From Chloroflexota bacterium (lineage in GTDB: Bacteria; Chloroflexota; UBA6077; FW602-bin22; JACPRP01), in NCBI GenBank assembly GCA_023480885.1, contig JAMCWX010000049.1, positions 1-64,000 on the forward strand: DNA of 64,000 bases, written 5' to 3'. The notes under the pieces were generated by a model. That model made no database searches and was not told where the DNA came from. It saw only the letters and a list, made by a program, of their open reading frames with translations. The stretch's first letter is position 1. Every line of letters starts with the position of its first letter. This document shows, one piece after another, positions 42,354-51,297 of this stretch. The position numbers were made by a program, and so were the translations under genes.

Positions 42354-43111
42354 TCCTGCCTCCTTAGTTCCCGCACCCGCAACAGATCGTCGGGAGTATC
42401 GATCCACCATAGGCTCTCACCTTCTGACAATCGATAACCATATATAGCAGCACCTTCCTGCAAAAGGGTTGGAAATACGTCACGGCCAAAATCTGGATTG
42501 CCGCGATCAGGTATTGCCTCCAGCACCTCAGGCTCCAGAACGAAGATGCCTGCGCTGACCCAGTGTGAGAAAACCTCGTCGGGTTTTGGTTTTTCCAAGA
42601 AACGAGTGATGCGATCCTCCTCATCGAGGTCAACGATTCCGCTACCCGTTGGATCCTCCCTTTGGAAGAGAGCAATCGTGGCCAATCCGCCTCTGGACCT
42701 GTGGAAAGTGTACAGACGCCGCAGGTCGCAGGTGCTGAGGTTATCGCCGTACCAGACGAAGAACGGGCCATCAAAGAACCAGGCCGCGTTCTTGACGCCT
42801 CCAGCCGTCCCAAGAGCCTCTGTCTCCAGTGAATAGGTGATCTTCACCCCCAACCTGCTCCCATCACCAAAGTGCTTGGTTACTATCTTGGGAAGGTGAG
42901 ACACGTTGATCAAAAGGTCGACAACACCATACTGCTGCAACCTTTGAATCGTATGTGCAAGGACGGGCTTACCCCAGATAGGCATCATGCACTTCGGGAC
43001 CTGCTCAGTGTGAGGTCTCAGGCGAGTACCCTTGCCAGCGGCCAGGATCATGGCTTTCCTGGGCAGGCTGCGACCGGCATCTCGCTCACCGATTGAACAG
43101 CTAGAGTTCAA
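42350..43111 (-). CDS. hddC: Sugar-1-phosphate nucleotidyltransferase (HddC-like)
   Basis: 253 residues. The signature AMILAAGKGTRLRPHTEQVPKCMMPIWGKP and the metal-binding Asp in FVWYGDNLSTCDL mark a NDP-sugar pyrophosphorylase of the short GT-A type. The TTG at 43111 overlaps the upstream stop (TTGA) and has AAGG before it. In GDP-heptose pathways HddC transfers GMP to heptose 1-phosphate; here that is inferred from gmhA, gmhB and hddA adjoining. A mannose- or glucose-1-phosphate enzyme is the alternative. Confidence 0.82.
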   Translation of the reverse strand: MNSSCSIGERDAGRSLPRKAMILAAGKGTRLRPHTEQVPKCMMPIWGKPVLAHTIQRLQQYGVVDLLINVSHLPKIVTKHFGDGSRLGVKITYSLETEALGTAGGVKNAAWFFDGPFFVWYGDNLSTCDLRRLYTFHRSRGGLATIALFQREDPTGSGIVDLDEEDRITRFLEKPKPDEVFSHWVSAGIFVLEPEVLEAIPDRGNPDFGRDVFPTLLQEGAAIYGYRLSEGESLWWIDTPDDLLRVRELRRQE

Positions 43112-44244
43112 AGCCTTACCACTTGTCCAGTGCGGGAAGACTCGTACACAGCGTAAACCATCCTGATCGCCTGCAAGCCATCATTGGCATTGGTTAATGG
43201 CTCTCGACCCTCACGAATCGCAGTCACAAACTCCTGCCATTCAGCTGCCCAGGAGATATCAGGGCCAGGGAAATCGAATACCTGTTCATCCGGCGGGCCT
43301 GACTCAGGTCGCCGGCATCCCCAGATCAATCGCTCTGGACCGTAGCTCCCTCCAAGCCCCTCGACGGTCAGATACCCATCCTGTCCGAATACCTCATATG
43401 AGAAAAGGTTCTTCCACTGGGTCCAACTTGCGTGAAGAGAAGCTGTCTGCCCTGTAGAGGTGCGGAACAGTGCGAACGCATTGTCCTCAGCGCGACTGCC
43501 AGCCAACAGCGGATGTTCATTTCGTCCAGCAGGGAAACAGCCGAGTTTCCAGTAATTTGTGCCCGTAAAGCCGAAGGCTTCAGCGAAATCCCCAAGGAAC
43601 CAACGGAAGAGGTCAACAGCGTGAATCCCTTGATCAAGTAATTCGCCGCCGCCGGCTATTTGCGGATCGGCCCGCCATTCCTTATCATAGCCAGGCCGGC
43701 CACCGTGCCCATAGCGACAGCGCACAAACAGGACATCCCCGATGACCCCTTGAGCGAAAAGTTCATGGGCCTTCCACACGGCAGGGTGGTGGCGGTGGTT
43801 GAAGCCTATGCGGACAGTTGGCCGAGAATCAGGACCGCAGTGAGTTGTGTCCTGAGCACGGGCCGTAGCAGCGGTTTGAATAGACCTCCCCGCAGCCTGC
43901 AGTATGGACAGGGCCTCCTTTGGGCTGCGAGCCGCGGGCTTCTCAACTAGGACGTGCTTTCCGCATTGCAGGGCAGCAACCGATATTGGGGTCAACCAAT
44001 CATTGGAAGTGGAGACGACGACGATGTCTACATCGTCTCTCTCGACGACCTCTTGCCAGTTGCTAGTGGCAAAGCACCCCATCTCATCACCCACCGCTTC
44101 GGCACGACTCTCATCAACGTCGGCCACAATCACTAGCTCGTCGGTAACAGACCGGTGCACGATCTCAGCCCGCCGGCGACCAATAAGCCCGCAACCGATG
44201 ACCGCCACTCGAACAGGCTTGACTACTGATCGCCCTGACGCCAC
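43108..44244 (-). CDS. Gfo/Idh/MocA-family sugar oxidoreductase
   Basis: 378 residues from a GTG preceded by GGGAG. N-terminal Rossmann motif VAVIGCGLIGRRRAEI, catalytic Lys in HVLVEKPAARSP and a likely catalytic His in ELLDQGIHAVDLFRWF. A short insertion (AGRSIQTAATARAQDTTHCGPDS) separates EKP from IGFNHRHHP. Such enzymes oxidise or reduce nucleotide-sugar ring carbons. It overlaps hddC by 4 bp, so it may modify the GDP-heptose or a second sugar of the same glycan. Confidence 0.9.
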   Translation of the reverse strand: MASGRSVVKPVRVAVIGCGLIGRRRAEIVHRSVTDELVIVADVDESRAEAVGDEMGCFATSNWQEVVERDDVDIVVVSTSNDWLTPISVAALQCGKHVLVEKPAARSPKEALSILQAAGRSIQTAATARAQDTTHCGPDSRPTVRIGFNHRHHPAVWKAHELFAQGVIGDVLFVRCRYGHGGRPGYDKEWRADPQIAGGGELLDQGIHAVDLFRWFLGDFAEAFGFTGTNYWKLGCFPAGRNEHPLLAGSRAEDNAFALFRTSTGQTASLHASWTQWKNLFSYEVFGQDGYLTVEGLGGSYGPERLIWGCRRPESGPPDEQVFDFPGPDISWAAEWQEFVTAIREGREPLTNANDGLQAIRMVYAVYESSRTGQVVRL

Positions 44245-44277
44245 TATTATCTCCCTTTCACCAATGGCTCCAGGAAT

Positions 44278-45192
44278 TCATTGCCGATTACCCCGGCCTT
44301 GCAGCTTGTTCAAAAATGGCCGCAGAGTGAAGTCGTCAATTCGCCTTACCTCAAGCCACGGAGCTGACATCAGCTCGTCAATCCGGCTGCTGTTCCAGTC
44401 CTGCCAACCGTCATACAGCGCAGATATTACCTTGCCCGTCAGACCATCAGACTCGTCGGAAGCCAAATATACTACCAGGGCTGAGGCCAATTCAGGTGGA
44501 GTACCACCTGTCTCGATTTGTAGTCGTGCTTGAGACAGAGCCTTCTCGCCAGCAGACGCACCTGCCGATAGAACTTCGTCTAACATTCGAGTGTTCACCG
44601 CGCCGGGCGCAACGGCGTTCACACGAATGTTGTAGCCTATCACCTCTTCCGCTAGCGTTTCAGTAAGACGCACCACTGCTGCCTTTGAGGCAGCATACGC
44701 AGAAAAATGCGGACGATGGGCAGTAGCTCCACCGCCAGAGAGGTTGATTATCGTGCCGCAGCGTTGTTGGATCATATAGGGCACCGCCGCTTTGCAGCAA
44801 TGAAACGTACCAATCAGATTGACTCGGATCGTTCTTACCCACTCGTCCACATCGTTTTGAACGAGTGGTCCGATCGGCCCTTGTACCCCTGCGTTATTCA
44901 CCAGGATGTGAATACCACCGTACTGAACGAACGCGAGAGCTATCAAATCTCGCGCCGATTTCCAATTCGACACGTCCGCTGCGACTGCAAAAGCCTGGCA
45001 GCCCATAGATCGGAGTGCAGCAGCCGTTTCCTCGACTTCGTGAAGCGTTCGAGATGCAACAACAAGGCGGGCTTGCTCGCCACCAATAGCGAGAGCAATC
45101 GCGCGACCGATCCCACGACCTGCGCCAGTGACAATAGCCACTTTACCGGCAAGTTTGCCGACGCCATCCTCCACTATGCGTTCCTCCATCAT
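44278..45192 (-). CDS. Classical short-chain dehydrogenase/reductase
   Basis: 304 residues. Cofactor motif VTGAGRGIGRAIA, structural NNAGVQG, catalytic Tyr-Lys in YAASKAAVVR, and the Ser in INLSGGG. RNA start region AGGAGGTGACG supports the ATG at 45192. The C-terminal about 40 residues (SRIDELMSAPWLEVRRIDDF) extend past a typical SDR. By position it probably makes a keto or deoxy intermediate together with the Gfo/Idh and epimerase proteins. Confidence 0.9.
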   Translation of the reverse strand: MMEERIVEDGVGKLAGKVAIVTGAGRGIGRAIALAIGGEQARLVVASRTLHEVEETAAALRSMGCQAFAVAADVSNWKSARDLIALAFVQYGGIHILVNNAGVQGPIGPLVQNDVDEWVRTIRVNLIGTFHCCKAAVPYMIQQRCGTIINLSGGGATAHRPHFSAYAASKAAVVRLTETLAEEVIGYNIRVNAVAPGAVNTRMLDEVLSAGASAGEKALSQARLQIETGGTPPELASALVVYLASDESDGLTGKVISALYDGWQDWNSSRIDELMSAPWLEVRRIDDFTLRPFLNKLQGRGNRQ

Positions 45193-45227
45193 CGACTGTC
45201 GTCACCTCCTGGCGCTATCATGCGCAA

Positions 45228-46457
45228 TCATCCTGCCCTAACCCTTCGTACTACTCCCAGCTCTCGCATCACCCGCTCAGCCTCCTCCAGATACTCCTTC
45301 GTCCCTCTCTGCTCCCGCATCCACGCCACGTACTCGGTCACGTTCTGCTCCACCGTGATAATGGGTTCCCACCCCAGCGCACGCAACTCTGAGATATCCG
45401 AAACAGTGTGCCGAGTATCCCCTACGCGGAACTCCCCTGGCACTTCAGGCTCCAACTCGCTGGCAAAAGACTCCAACATAATGCGCGCAAAATCTGAGAC
45501 CGAGACTGCCCGTCCGCCACCCACGTTAAACACCTTGAAGTCAGCACGAGAGTCCTCCAACACAAGTAGATTTGCCCTGGCCACATCTTGGACGTTCACG
45601 TAGTCCCTCAGTTGCCGACCGTCCTCGTAGATAACAGGAGGAAGGCCATGTAGGATGCGCAAGGCGAAGCGGCGGGCGATGCCCGAGTAGGCATTGAAGA
45701 AGGAGTTTCGCGGCCCCTGAACATACGTATAACGCATACAGACAGTCGGGATGCTGTATCGGCGGCCTAGCCGGTCGGCCAACAACTCGATGGCGTACTT
45801 TGAGATGCCGTACGTTGTACCCGGACTTATCGTGTCCTCGTCGATCAGTAGCGGCCGCATATACTCGCCACACGCAGGGCAGTGCATTTCCCAGTCTCCG
45901 TGAAGAAGGTGATCGATAGTCCTGGCCCTTGGAACGTGAATAGCGTGCGGTGGCAGATCGGATGAAGAATATCGTTTACCTGGATAACACAGCAAGTGAT
46001 GTGCAGTATGGGTGAGCTGTTCTTCAATAGAAGGTGGAATTATGCCGCCAGCGCACGAAGGGCATAGATAGCATCCCTCTCCGCAGACTGCCTGGGACGA
46101 AGCGAAGACAATCTTCCGCACAGGATACCGCCTCCGGTCGGAGACGATCAACTCAAAAAGCAGCGCTGTACTTTCGGTATTGGTCTGAATGAAGCGGCTG
46201 AAGTCCGGCATGTAATCCTGATAGGCAGCCAGATGGAAGACAGCTTCCATTCCCTCCAATGCTCGCGACATATCTTCTCTGTCAGCCACATCACCTTGGA
46301 CAAACTCAGCCTCACCCGGCACCCATTCCGGCTTGCCGCGAGGGTGCACTCGCGGCTGAAGGCTATCGATGATACGCACTTCATGTCCGTGCTCCAACGC
46401 CAGGTCTACCGTGTGAGAACCGATGAGGCCGGCTCCGCCTGTGACTAAAACCTTCAT
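45228..46457 (-). CDS. NAD-dependent nucleotide-sugar epimerase with zinc-ribbon insertion
   Basis: 409 residues. Extended-SDR motifs: VTGGAGLIGSHTVD at the N-terminus and YGISKYAIE (Y216, K220). Between the Ser-containing strand VFASSQAVCG and the catalytic Tyr lies an insertion of about 75 residues with two CxxC pairs (CPSC at 132-135, CPAC at 193-196) that should bind one zinc. Comparable insertions occur in some dTDP-rhamnose 4-epimerase-like proteins. A good ribosome site (GGAAGACAAG) precedes the ATG. Confidence 0.88.
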   Translation of the reverse strand: MKVLVTGGAGLIGSHTVDLALEHGHEVRIIDSLQPRVHPRGKPEWVPGEAEFVQGDVADREDMSRALEGMEAVFHLAAYQDYMPDFSRFIQTNTESTALLFELIVSDRRRYPVRKIVFASSQAVCGEGCYLCPSCAGGIIPPSIEEQLTHTAHHLLCYPGKRYSSSDLPPHAIHVPRARTIDHLLHGDWEMHCPACGEYMRPLLIDEDTISPGTTYGISKYAIELLADRLGRRYSIPTVCMRYTYVQGPRNSFFNAYSGIARRFALRILHGLPPVIYEDGRQLRDYVNVQDVARANLLVLEDSRADFKVFNVGGGRAVSVSDFARIMLESFASELEPEVPGEFRVGDTRHTVSDISELRALGWEPIITVEQNVTEYVAWMREQRGTKEYLEEAERVMRELGVVRRVRAG

Positions 46458-46483
46458 CTATCTTGTCTTCCTTGTCCCTTAGA

Positions 46484-47206
46484 CTAATAGGCCCCTTTTG
46501 AGAAAAGCATCACAGGTAAGGTCTTGAGCATGATTATTATGTCTAGCAACATCGACCTCGTCGAGATGTACTCAAGATCTATCTTCACCATTTCATCGAA
46601 GGGGACCTCACTCCGTTTGGTAACTTGGTACAAGCCGGTAATCCCTGGCAGCACCGCGAGCCGCTGTTTGTGCCATACGTTGTAGTGAACGAATTCGCTC
46701 TTCATTGGGGCTCGCGGTCCCACTATACTCATCTCGCCTTTCAATACATTGAGAAACTGAGGCACTTCGTCCAGCCCTGTGCGACGCAATACGCGCCCCA
46801 AAGGTGTGACCCGGCTGTCGTTGATCACCTTGTATACCTTCTTCTCCCGTCCCATCCTGTCCCTAACAATTGCGAAAGGCTCATTGTTATTCACGTATTT
46901 GTCCAGGAACTCTTCGTGAACCTTCTGGTTGCTGTCAACAAACATCGTGCGGAATTTGTAGACGCAATAGGGCACCTCATTCTTGCCAATGGCCTCTGCC
47001 GTGAAGAACACTGGACCATCTGAAGTGAGCTTTACTAGCACAGCGATCAGGACCCAGACTGGAGCCAGTAATATAAGTGCAAGAACAGAAATGCAGAGGT
47101 CCATTATGCTCTTGCCCGCATCGTAGAAGGGTCTAGTCGCCAACCGGTGCGCTGGCAAAGGAGGTTCTCTCGTCTCGCGCATGGCTGAACTATGTTGGCT
47201 TTCCAC
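46484..47206 (-). CDS. Polyprenyl-phosphate sugar transferase (WcaJ/PglC-type)
   Basis: 240 residues. One membrane re-entrant helix (LCISVLALILLAPVWVLIAVLVKL) and the PF02397 core: FRTMFVDS, RRTGLDEVPQFLNVLKGEMSIVGPRAP. It starts glycan assembly by moving a sugar phosphate from a UDP-sugar to undecaprenyl phosphate at the inner face of the membrane. The short form lacks the four-helix N-domain. The GTG 47206 start overlaps the radical SAM gene by 17 bp; ATG 47182 is possible. Confidence 0.93.
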   Translation of the reverse strand: MESQHSSAMRETREPPLPAHRLATRPFYDAGKSIMDLCISVLALILLAPVWVLIAVLVKLTSDGPVFFTAEAIGKNEVPYCVYKFRTMFVDSNQKVHEEFLDKYVNNNEPFAIVRDRMGREKKVYKVINDSRVTPLGRVLRRTGLDEVPQFLNVLKGEMSIVGPRAPMKSEFVHYNVWHKQRLAVLPGITGLYQVTKRSEVPFDEMVKIDLEYISTRSMLLDIIIMLKTLPVMLFSKGAY

Positions 47207-48743
47207 TGGCGTTCGGATTATGTTGTCTGGTATCTCGGCTTACAAAGCGTCGCCACCTGTCCACAGGTGCCGAATGCGAAACCGAAAACAGAAAGAGGAT
47301 CAGGTTGTTTATCGTCGTGTCCAGTCGAGGGTCAAAGTCGTGCCGCTGCCACCGCCTGCGATATTGCTTCCCTAGGTACGTCCCTACGAACGACGGGAAA
47401 GGCAGGCCCTTGTACGCTGTACGCAGACGGTTTCGGAGTCGCGTTCCGTCGACGAACTTCGAGCTCACCAGCAAGCTCCTGACGAGATCGATGTGATCCT
47501 GGATCCACGGCGTCTTTAGATGCTGGCGGTTGAAGGACGCCCATTCTACCACGGATTTGGGTGGCTCGAAGCCATGGTTGATTGCCAAATCATAAAGCTC
47601 GGTCCCTGGATAGGGGACGAACACGTAAAAGCCTGAGACCTGAGCCCGCGGGTTGTCTTCCATGAGGCGGACGGCCAGATCCACACTGTCCATTATGTCA
47701 ACTCGCGTCTCAGTCGGAAATCCCATCATAAAGTTATACAAAGGAATAATCCCTGTCCTAGCGAGCTTGCGATTTGCGTCAATGAAATCTTCGACTGTCT
47801 CCCCTTTGTTGATCATCTTCAGAATACGTGCCGAGCCGGACTCTATACCAGGCTGGACTGCGCTCATCCCGCAGCGCTCTAGCTTTGGCAGGTCCACGGC
47901 AGCCAGTCTGTCCATTCGAGCTTGGGTCCACCACTGAAACCTGCCACTTATAAGCTCGGCTAGTCTCTCGGCTCTTCTCTTATCCACAAAGAATTCCTCG
48001 TCGTGGAAAGTGACGGCGTCGAGCTTGTAGCGGTCCACTAGATTCGAGACGCGCTCGTAGGCAAGCTCCGGGCGCATTGCGCGCCACTGTCGCTTGCTCA
48101 GCCTAGGATTGCAACAGAACGAACATCGCCACGGGCATCCTCGGCTCGATAGAAACAATAGGCTCCGGGCATTGTCGTCTTCAAACCGACCCTGGCTGCC
48201 AACGTATTCCTCGATGGGAACTAAGTCATAAGGAAGTTCCGGCAGTTCGTTTAGGTCAACGGGTAATTCTGGTTCCGTGCGAATGATCTCTCCATTCTTC
48301 TTGAAGGCCAGCCCCTTAACCTCCTGCAAATCCCTGCGTTCGGCCAGGGCGTTTACGAGGTTGCGAAAAGTGACCTCACCCTCACCAACGCAAACGATAT
48401 CGACATATTCACTCTCAAGGGTCTGCTCAGATAGTAGCGATGGATGCACGCCCCCCCACACAACTTTGGTATTGCTTCCAGACTCTTTGATCATTCTCGA
48501 TGCTTCGAGCGCGTATGCCAATTGTGGCCCAGTCATCGAGGAGATGCCGACGCAAAGGGGATCGCATTTCAGTTCAGCTAGAAGCGCTTGTTCCCAGTTC
48601 TGGTCCATCCGCTGGTCGATGATCTTCACACTGTAATCGCCAACAACAGTGGAGGCGACTGCCAACAATGACACAGGAATATCGATCGAAAGGCCCTTGA
48701 TCGCGAAGCCCGTTGTTGGGAATACGAGCACTACATCTGCCAT
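47190..48743 (-). CDS. B12-binding-domain radical SAM protein 1
   Basis: 517 residues. The N-terminal about 170 form a cobalamin-binding-type Rossmann domain (CVGISSMTG, VVWGGVHPSLLS, CVGEGEVTFRNL). The radical SAM cluster motif is CPWRCSFC, with an additional Cys after it (FCCNP). GIESGSARILKMINKG and YNFMMGFPTETR are typical SAM-barrel strands. Class B radical SAM enzymes of this kind methylate or rearrange unactivated carbons. It lies between the initiating transferase and a GT2 gene, pointing to a sugar or glycolipid substrate. Confidence 0.9.
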   Translation of the reverse strand: MADVVLVFPTTGFAIKGLSIDIPVSLLAVASTVVGDYSVKIIDQRMDQNWEQALLAELKCDPLCVGISSMTGPQLAYALEASRMIKESGSNTKVVWGGVHPSLLSEQTLESEYVDIVCVGEGEVTFRNLVNALAERRDLQEVKGLAFKKNGEIIRTEPELPVDLNELPELPYDLVPIEEYVGSQGRFEDDNARSLLFLSSRGCPWRCSFCCNPRLSKRQWRAMRPELAYERVSNLVDRYKLDAVTFHDEEFFVDKRRAERLAELISGRFQWWTQARMDRLAAVDLPKLERCGMSAVQPGIESGSARILKMINKGETVEDFIDANRKLARTGIIPLYNFMMGFPTETRVDIMDSVDLAVRLMEDNPRAQVSGFYVFVPYPGTELYDLAINHGFEPPKSVVEWASFNRQHLKTPWIQDHIDLVRSLLVSSKFVDGTRLRNRLRTAYKGLPFPSFVGTYLGKQYRRRWQRHDFDPRLDTTINNLILFLFSVSHSAPVDRWRRFVSRDTRQHNPNASGKPT

Positions 48744-48784
48744 TGAGCAACCCCAGGATGACTTAAAACCAGACTAACGTCCAC

Positions 48785-49768
48785 CTATTGTCCTCCTTGA
48801 TCAAGATGCGTGGATACCGACCCGTCTCGGAAGGCTACTATCGTGGGCCTGTCCCCAATGATATCGTTTCGTTTCCGAGATAATGCTGCCAGAAGGAAGA
48901 TCCTGGTAGTCTTCATTAGTAGGCCAGCCCCAATGCCGAGGTAGATAGCCACATTGACAGCGAACGGGTACGAGGAGGCAATACTCTTGCGGTGGAAGAG
49001 AAAAGCTGACTTGTGCCACTCGTACGCAATGCGTGCTGGGTGAACTGCAGTTCCTCCCGCCCGATAGTGCACCACTGCAGCCTGAGGATTGTAAACCACC
49101 TTCCAGCCAGCCTTCTTGGCTCGGAAGCACCAGTCCTCCTCCTCGGCATACATGAAGAAGCGCTCGTCCAGTAGTCCGATATCACGAATAGTCTCCTGTC
49201 TGATCATCAGGAAGGCGCCCATTACTGAATCAACGTCTGCCATCTGGTCTTCGTCCAAATACGACAGATAATACTTCCCAAACCGGCGGCTCCTTGGGAA
49301 CAGGGAGGAAAGGCCTGTGGCCTTGTAGAAGTAGATCGATGGAGTTTTGAACGACCGTTTGCAGGGAGCATCCAGCCTGCCATTTGGGAGAACCACTTTC
49401 GGCCCACAGATCCCCACTTCAGGATGTCGGTCCATGAACTCGACAACGGTTCGTACCCCCTGGGCCTGTACGTAAGTATCCGGATTCAGGAGCAAGATAT
49501 ATCGGCCCCGAGCCTTCCGGAGAGAAAGGTTGTTCGCCTTAGCAAAACCGAGGTTCTCATCTCTTAAGGTGATTTCAACCTCCGGGAACAGGGTGCGGAT
49601 TGCATTTGGAGTACCGTCGGATGAGTTGTTGTCCACTAGAAACGCCTCAAGCACCAGTCCCTGGCTAGCTGAATACAAAGAAGACAGGGCACTAACCAGC
49701 AGTTCCCGCTGGTTGCGGCTGACAATCACCGCAGAGACGTCAGGTCTCGCTGGCTCTGTACCTAGCAT
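48785..49768 (-). CDS. Family 2 glycosyltransferase (rhamnosyltransferase-like)
   Basis: 327 residues from ATG 49768, which lies after the upstream stop and follows GCAGGA; the track start overlaps needlessly. VSAVIVSRNQRELL and LNPDTYVQAQGV (DxD region), CGPKVVLPNGRLD, and FFMYAEEEDWCFRAKKAGW (the ED acceptor-base motif) define the rhamnosyl/galactofuranosyl-like GT2 group. A C-terminal hydrophobic helix may attach it to the membrane. It is flanked by radical SAM genes. Confidence 0.92.
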   Translation of the reverse strand: MLGTEPARPDVSAVIVSRNQRELLVSALSSLYSASQGLVLEAFLVDNNSSDGTPNAIRTLFPEVEITLRDENLGFAKANNLSLRKARGRYILLLNPDTYVQAQGVRTVVEFMDRHPEVGICGPKVVLPNGRLDAPCKRSFKTPSIYFYKATGLSSLFPRSRRFGKYYLSYLDEDQMADVDSVMGAFLMIRQETIRDIGLLDERFFMYAEEEDWCFRAKKAGWKVVYNPQAAVVHYRAGGTAVHPARIAYEWHKSAFLFHRKSIASSYPFAVNVAIYLGIGAGLLMKTTRIFLLAALSRKRNDIIGDRPTIVAFRDGSVSTHLDQGGQ

Positions 49769-49790
49769 TCCTGCAAATATTCCCTCCCCC

Positions 49791-51296
49791 TCAAAGTTCT
49801 TCCTGTGGTTCTCTCCTGCCTGTCTGCAGACGACTTTGCGTTTCAGTGGCCACGACCTTGATAGCCTTCTTTGCAAAGAAGCCCAAATCCTTGGGACTAA
49901 CGTTGCCCGACTTAAGCAAGAGCCAGGCTTTGCGCGCCATTCCGCGAGTTTTCAATCGCGCCTGCTCGGCTTCCGAGATGCCTGGCCACCGCATCACGAA
50001 CCAGTCACTACTAATCCACGCATCCCAGTTATCGGTCAGCTCCTGCTTGATGAGCCCGTGCCGTCGGGCGATGTTGTATAACTTGCTACCTGGGTAGGGA
50101 GTGGTAATTGACCAATTGACGTGATCGAGCAACTTGCGGCTCAAGAGGGAGTCCGCGAAGTCAAGAGTACGTTGGCTCATCGCCGTGTCCTCAAAGCGCA
50201 GTTGGCCGTCTTCCTCCCAAACGTTATATATCATGAAAAGCCCCATGACCTTGATGTCATACTTGTGCAGGAGCTTACACGCAGCAACCACTTGGTCCAG
50301 CGTAATCTTCTTCTGAATGCCCTTCAGGGTTTCATTGTTGCCGCTTTCGATGCCCAAGTGCACATACCAGCAACCTGATTCAGCCATTCGTCGCACCAAT
50401 TCTTCAGGAAGAGGATGTGCTCGCAGCTGCGCCTTCCAGGGGATATCCAGCTTCCGTCGCTTCAGTTCCTCACAAATGCCGATTGCGTTATCCAGGGAGG
50501 CATTGAACTCATCGCAGTCGTCCATGTATTCCCTTATCCCCTGGGCATCCATCATTTGTTCGATTTCGTCCACCACATTCCGCGGCGACCTGACACGAAT
50601 CCATGGTTTGGAGGTCTTCCAGACGGGGCTTGCACAAAAGGTGCAGTAGAACGGACAGCCACGAGTGCTAATCATCTTGGTCTCTGGCAACCGCTTGTGC
50701 ACGTACCATCCAGAGTATTCGCGCATATCTATGAGGTCACGGGCAGGAAAGGGGATCGAGTCCAGGTCACGGATCACCGAACGGGGCATGGTTCGCGCAA
50801 TCCGCCCATCCTCTCGATACGCTATCCCGTTTACCTGCCGAATTATCGCAGGGGAAAACCGACCCTTAACTTCAATGAAGGCGGCCAGCAACTCCGCCAG
50901 TGTCTCCTCGCCCTCGCCCATAACGGCCAAATCGGCTGCAGAGCGGAGCAACAGATCCTCAGGGATGGCGGTAACGTGCGGGCCGCCGGCGATCACCAGC
51001 AGTTGAGGTCGCTCTGCCTTGACCTCGTTGATCAGTTTGTAACTGCCCAATGCCGTTGTAGTATAGAACGACAGGCCGAGGATGTCGGGCTGGAAATCTC
51101 TCACCCTCCGCAAGGTATGGTTATAGCCGCATCTGACGCCGTCAACCACGTCGATGTCAACGAAGCTGAATTCCCGCCGCAAGTATGCCGCGAGATAGAG
51201 TATTCCCAAGGGGGGGCTAATCTGCTCACCGAGTTCCCCGAACCGTGGTGGCTTAGCAGGTGGCCCGAAAACGAGCTGAACGCGAACTGATCTCAT
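49791..51296 (-). CDS. B12-binding-domain radical SAM protein 2
   Basis: 501 residues from the ATG at 51296, one base after the stop of the upstream GT2 gene. The B12-type domain has SPPLGILYLAAYLRREF, DILGLSFYTTTALG and VIAGGPHVTAIPE, then VMGEGEETLAEL. Radical SAM motif CPFYCTFC. Strands HLGIESGNNETLKGIQKKI and KVMGLFMIYNVW follow. It shares layout with the other three B12-type proteins but is too diverged to be a recent copy. Probable modification of a glycan or lipid carbon; substrate unknown. Confidence 0.9.
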   Translation of the reverse strand: MRSVRVQLVFGPPAKPPRFGELGEQISPPLGILYLAAYLRREFSFVDIDVVDGVRCGYNHTLRRVRDFQPDILGLSFYTTTALGSYKLINEVKAERPQLLVIAGGPHVTAIPEDLLLRSAADLAVMGEGEETLAELLAAFIEVKGRFSPAIIRQVNGIAYREDGRIARTMPRSVIRDLDSIPFPARDLIDMREYSGWYVHKRLPETKMISTRGCPFYCTFCASPVWKTSKPWIRVRSPRNVVDEIEQMMDAQGIREYMDDCDEFNASLDNAIGICEELKRRKLDIPWKAQLRAHPLPEELVRRMAESGCWYVHLGIESGNNETLKGIQKKITLDQVVAACKLLHKYDIKVMGLFMIYNVWEEDGQLRFEDTAMSQRTLDFADSLLSRKLLDHVNWSITTPYPGSKLYNIARRHGLIKQELTDNWDAWISSDWFVMRWPGISEAEQARLKTRGMARKAWLLLKSGNVSPKDLGFFAKKAIKVVATETQSRLQTGRREPQEEL

Positions 51297-51297
51297 C

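Noticed and set aside
44707-45603. 298-aa plus-strand ORF opposite SDR and epimerase
   Set aside because: Shadow ORF; both minus-strand genes have clear motifs and ribosome sites.
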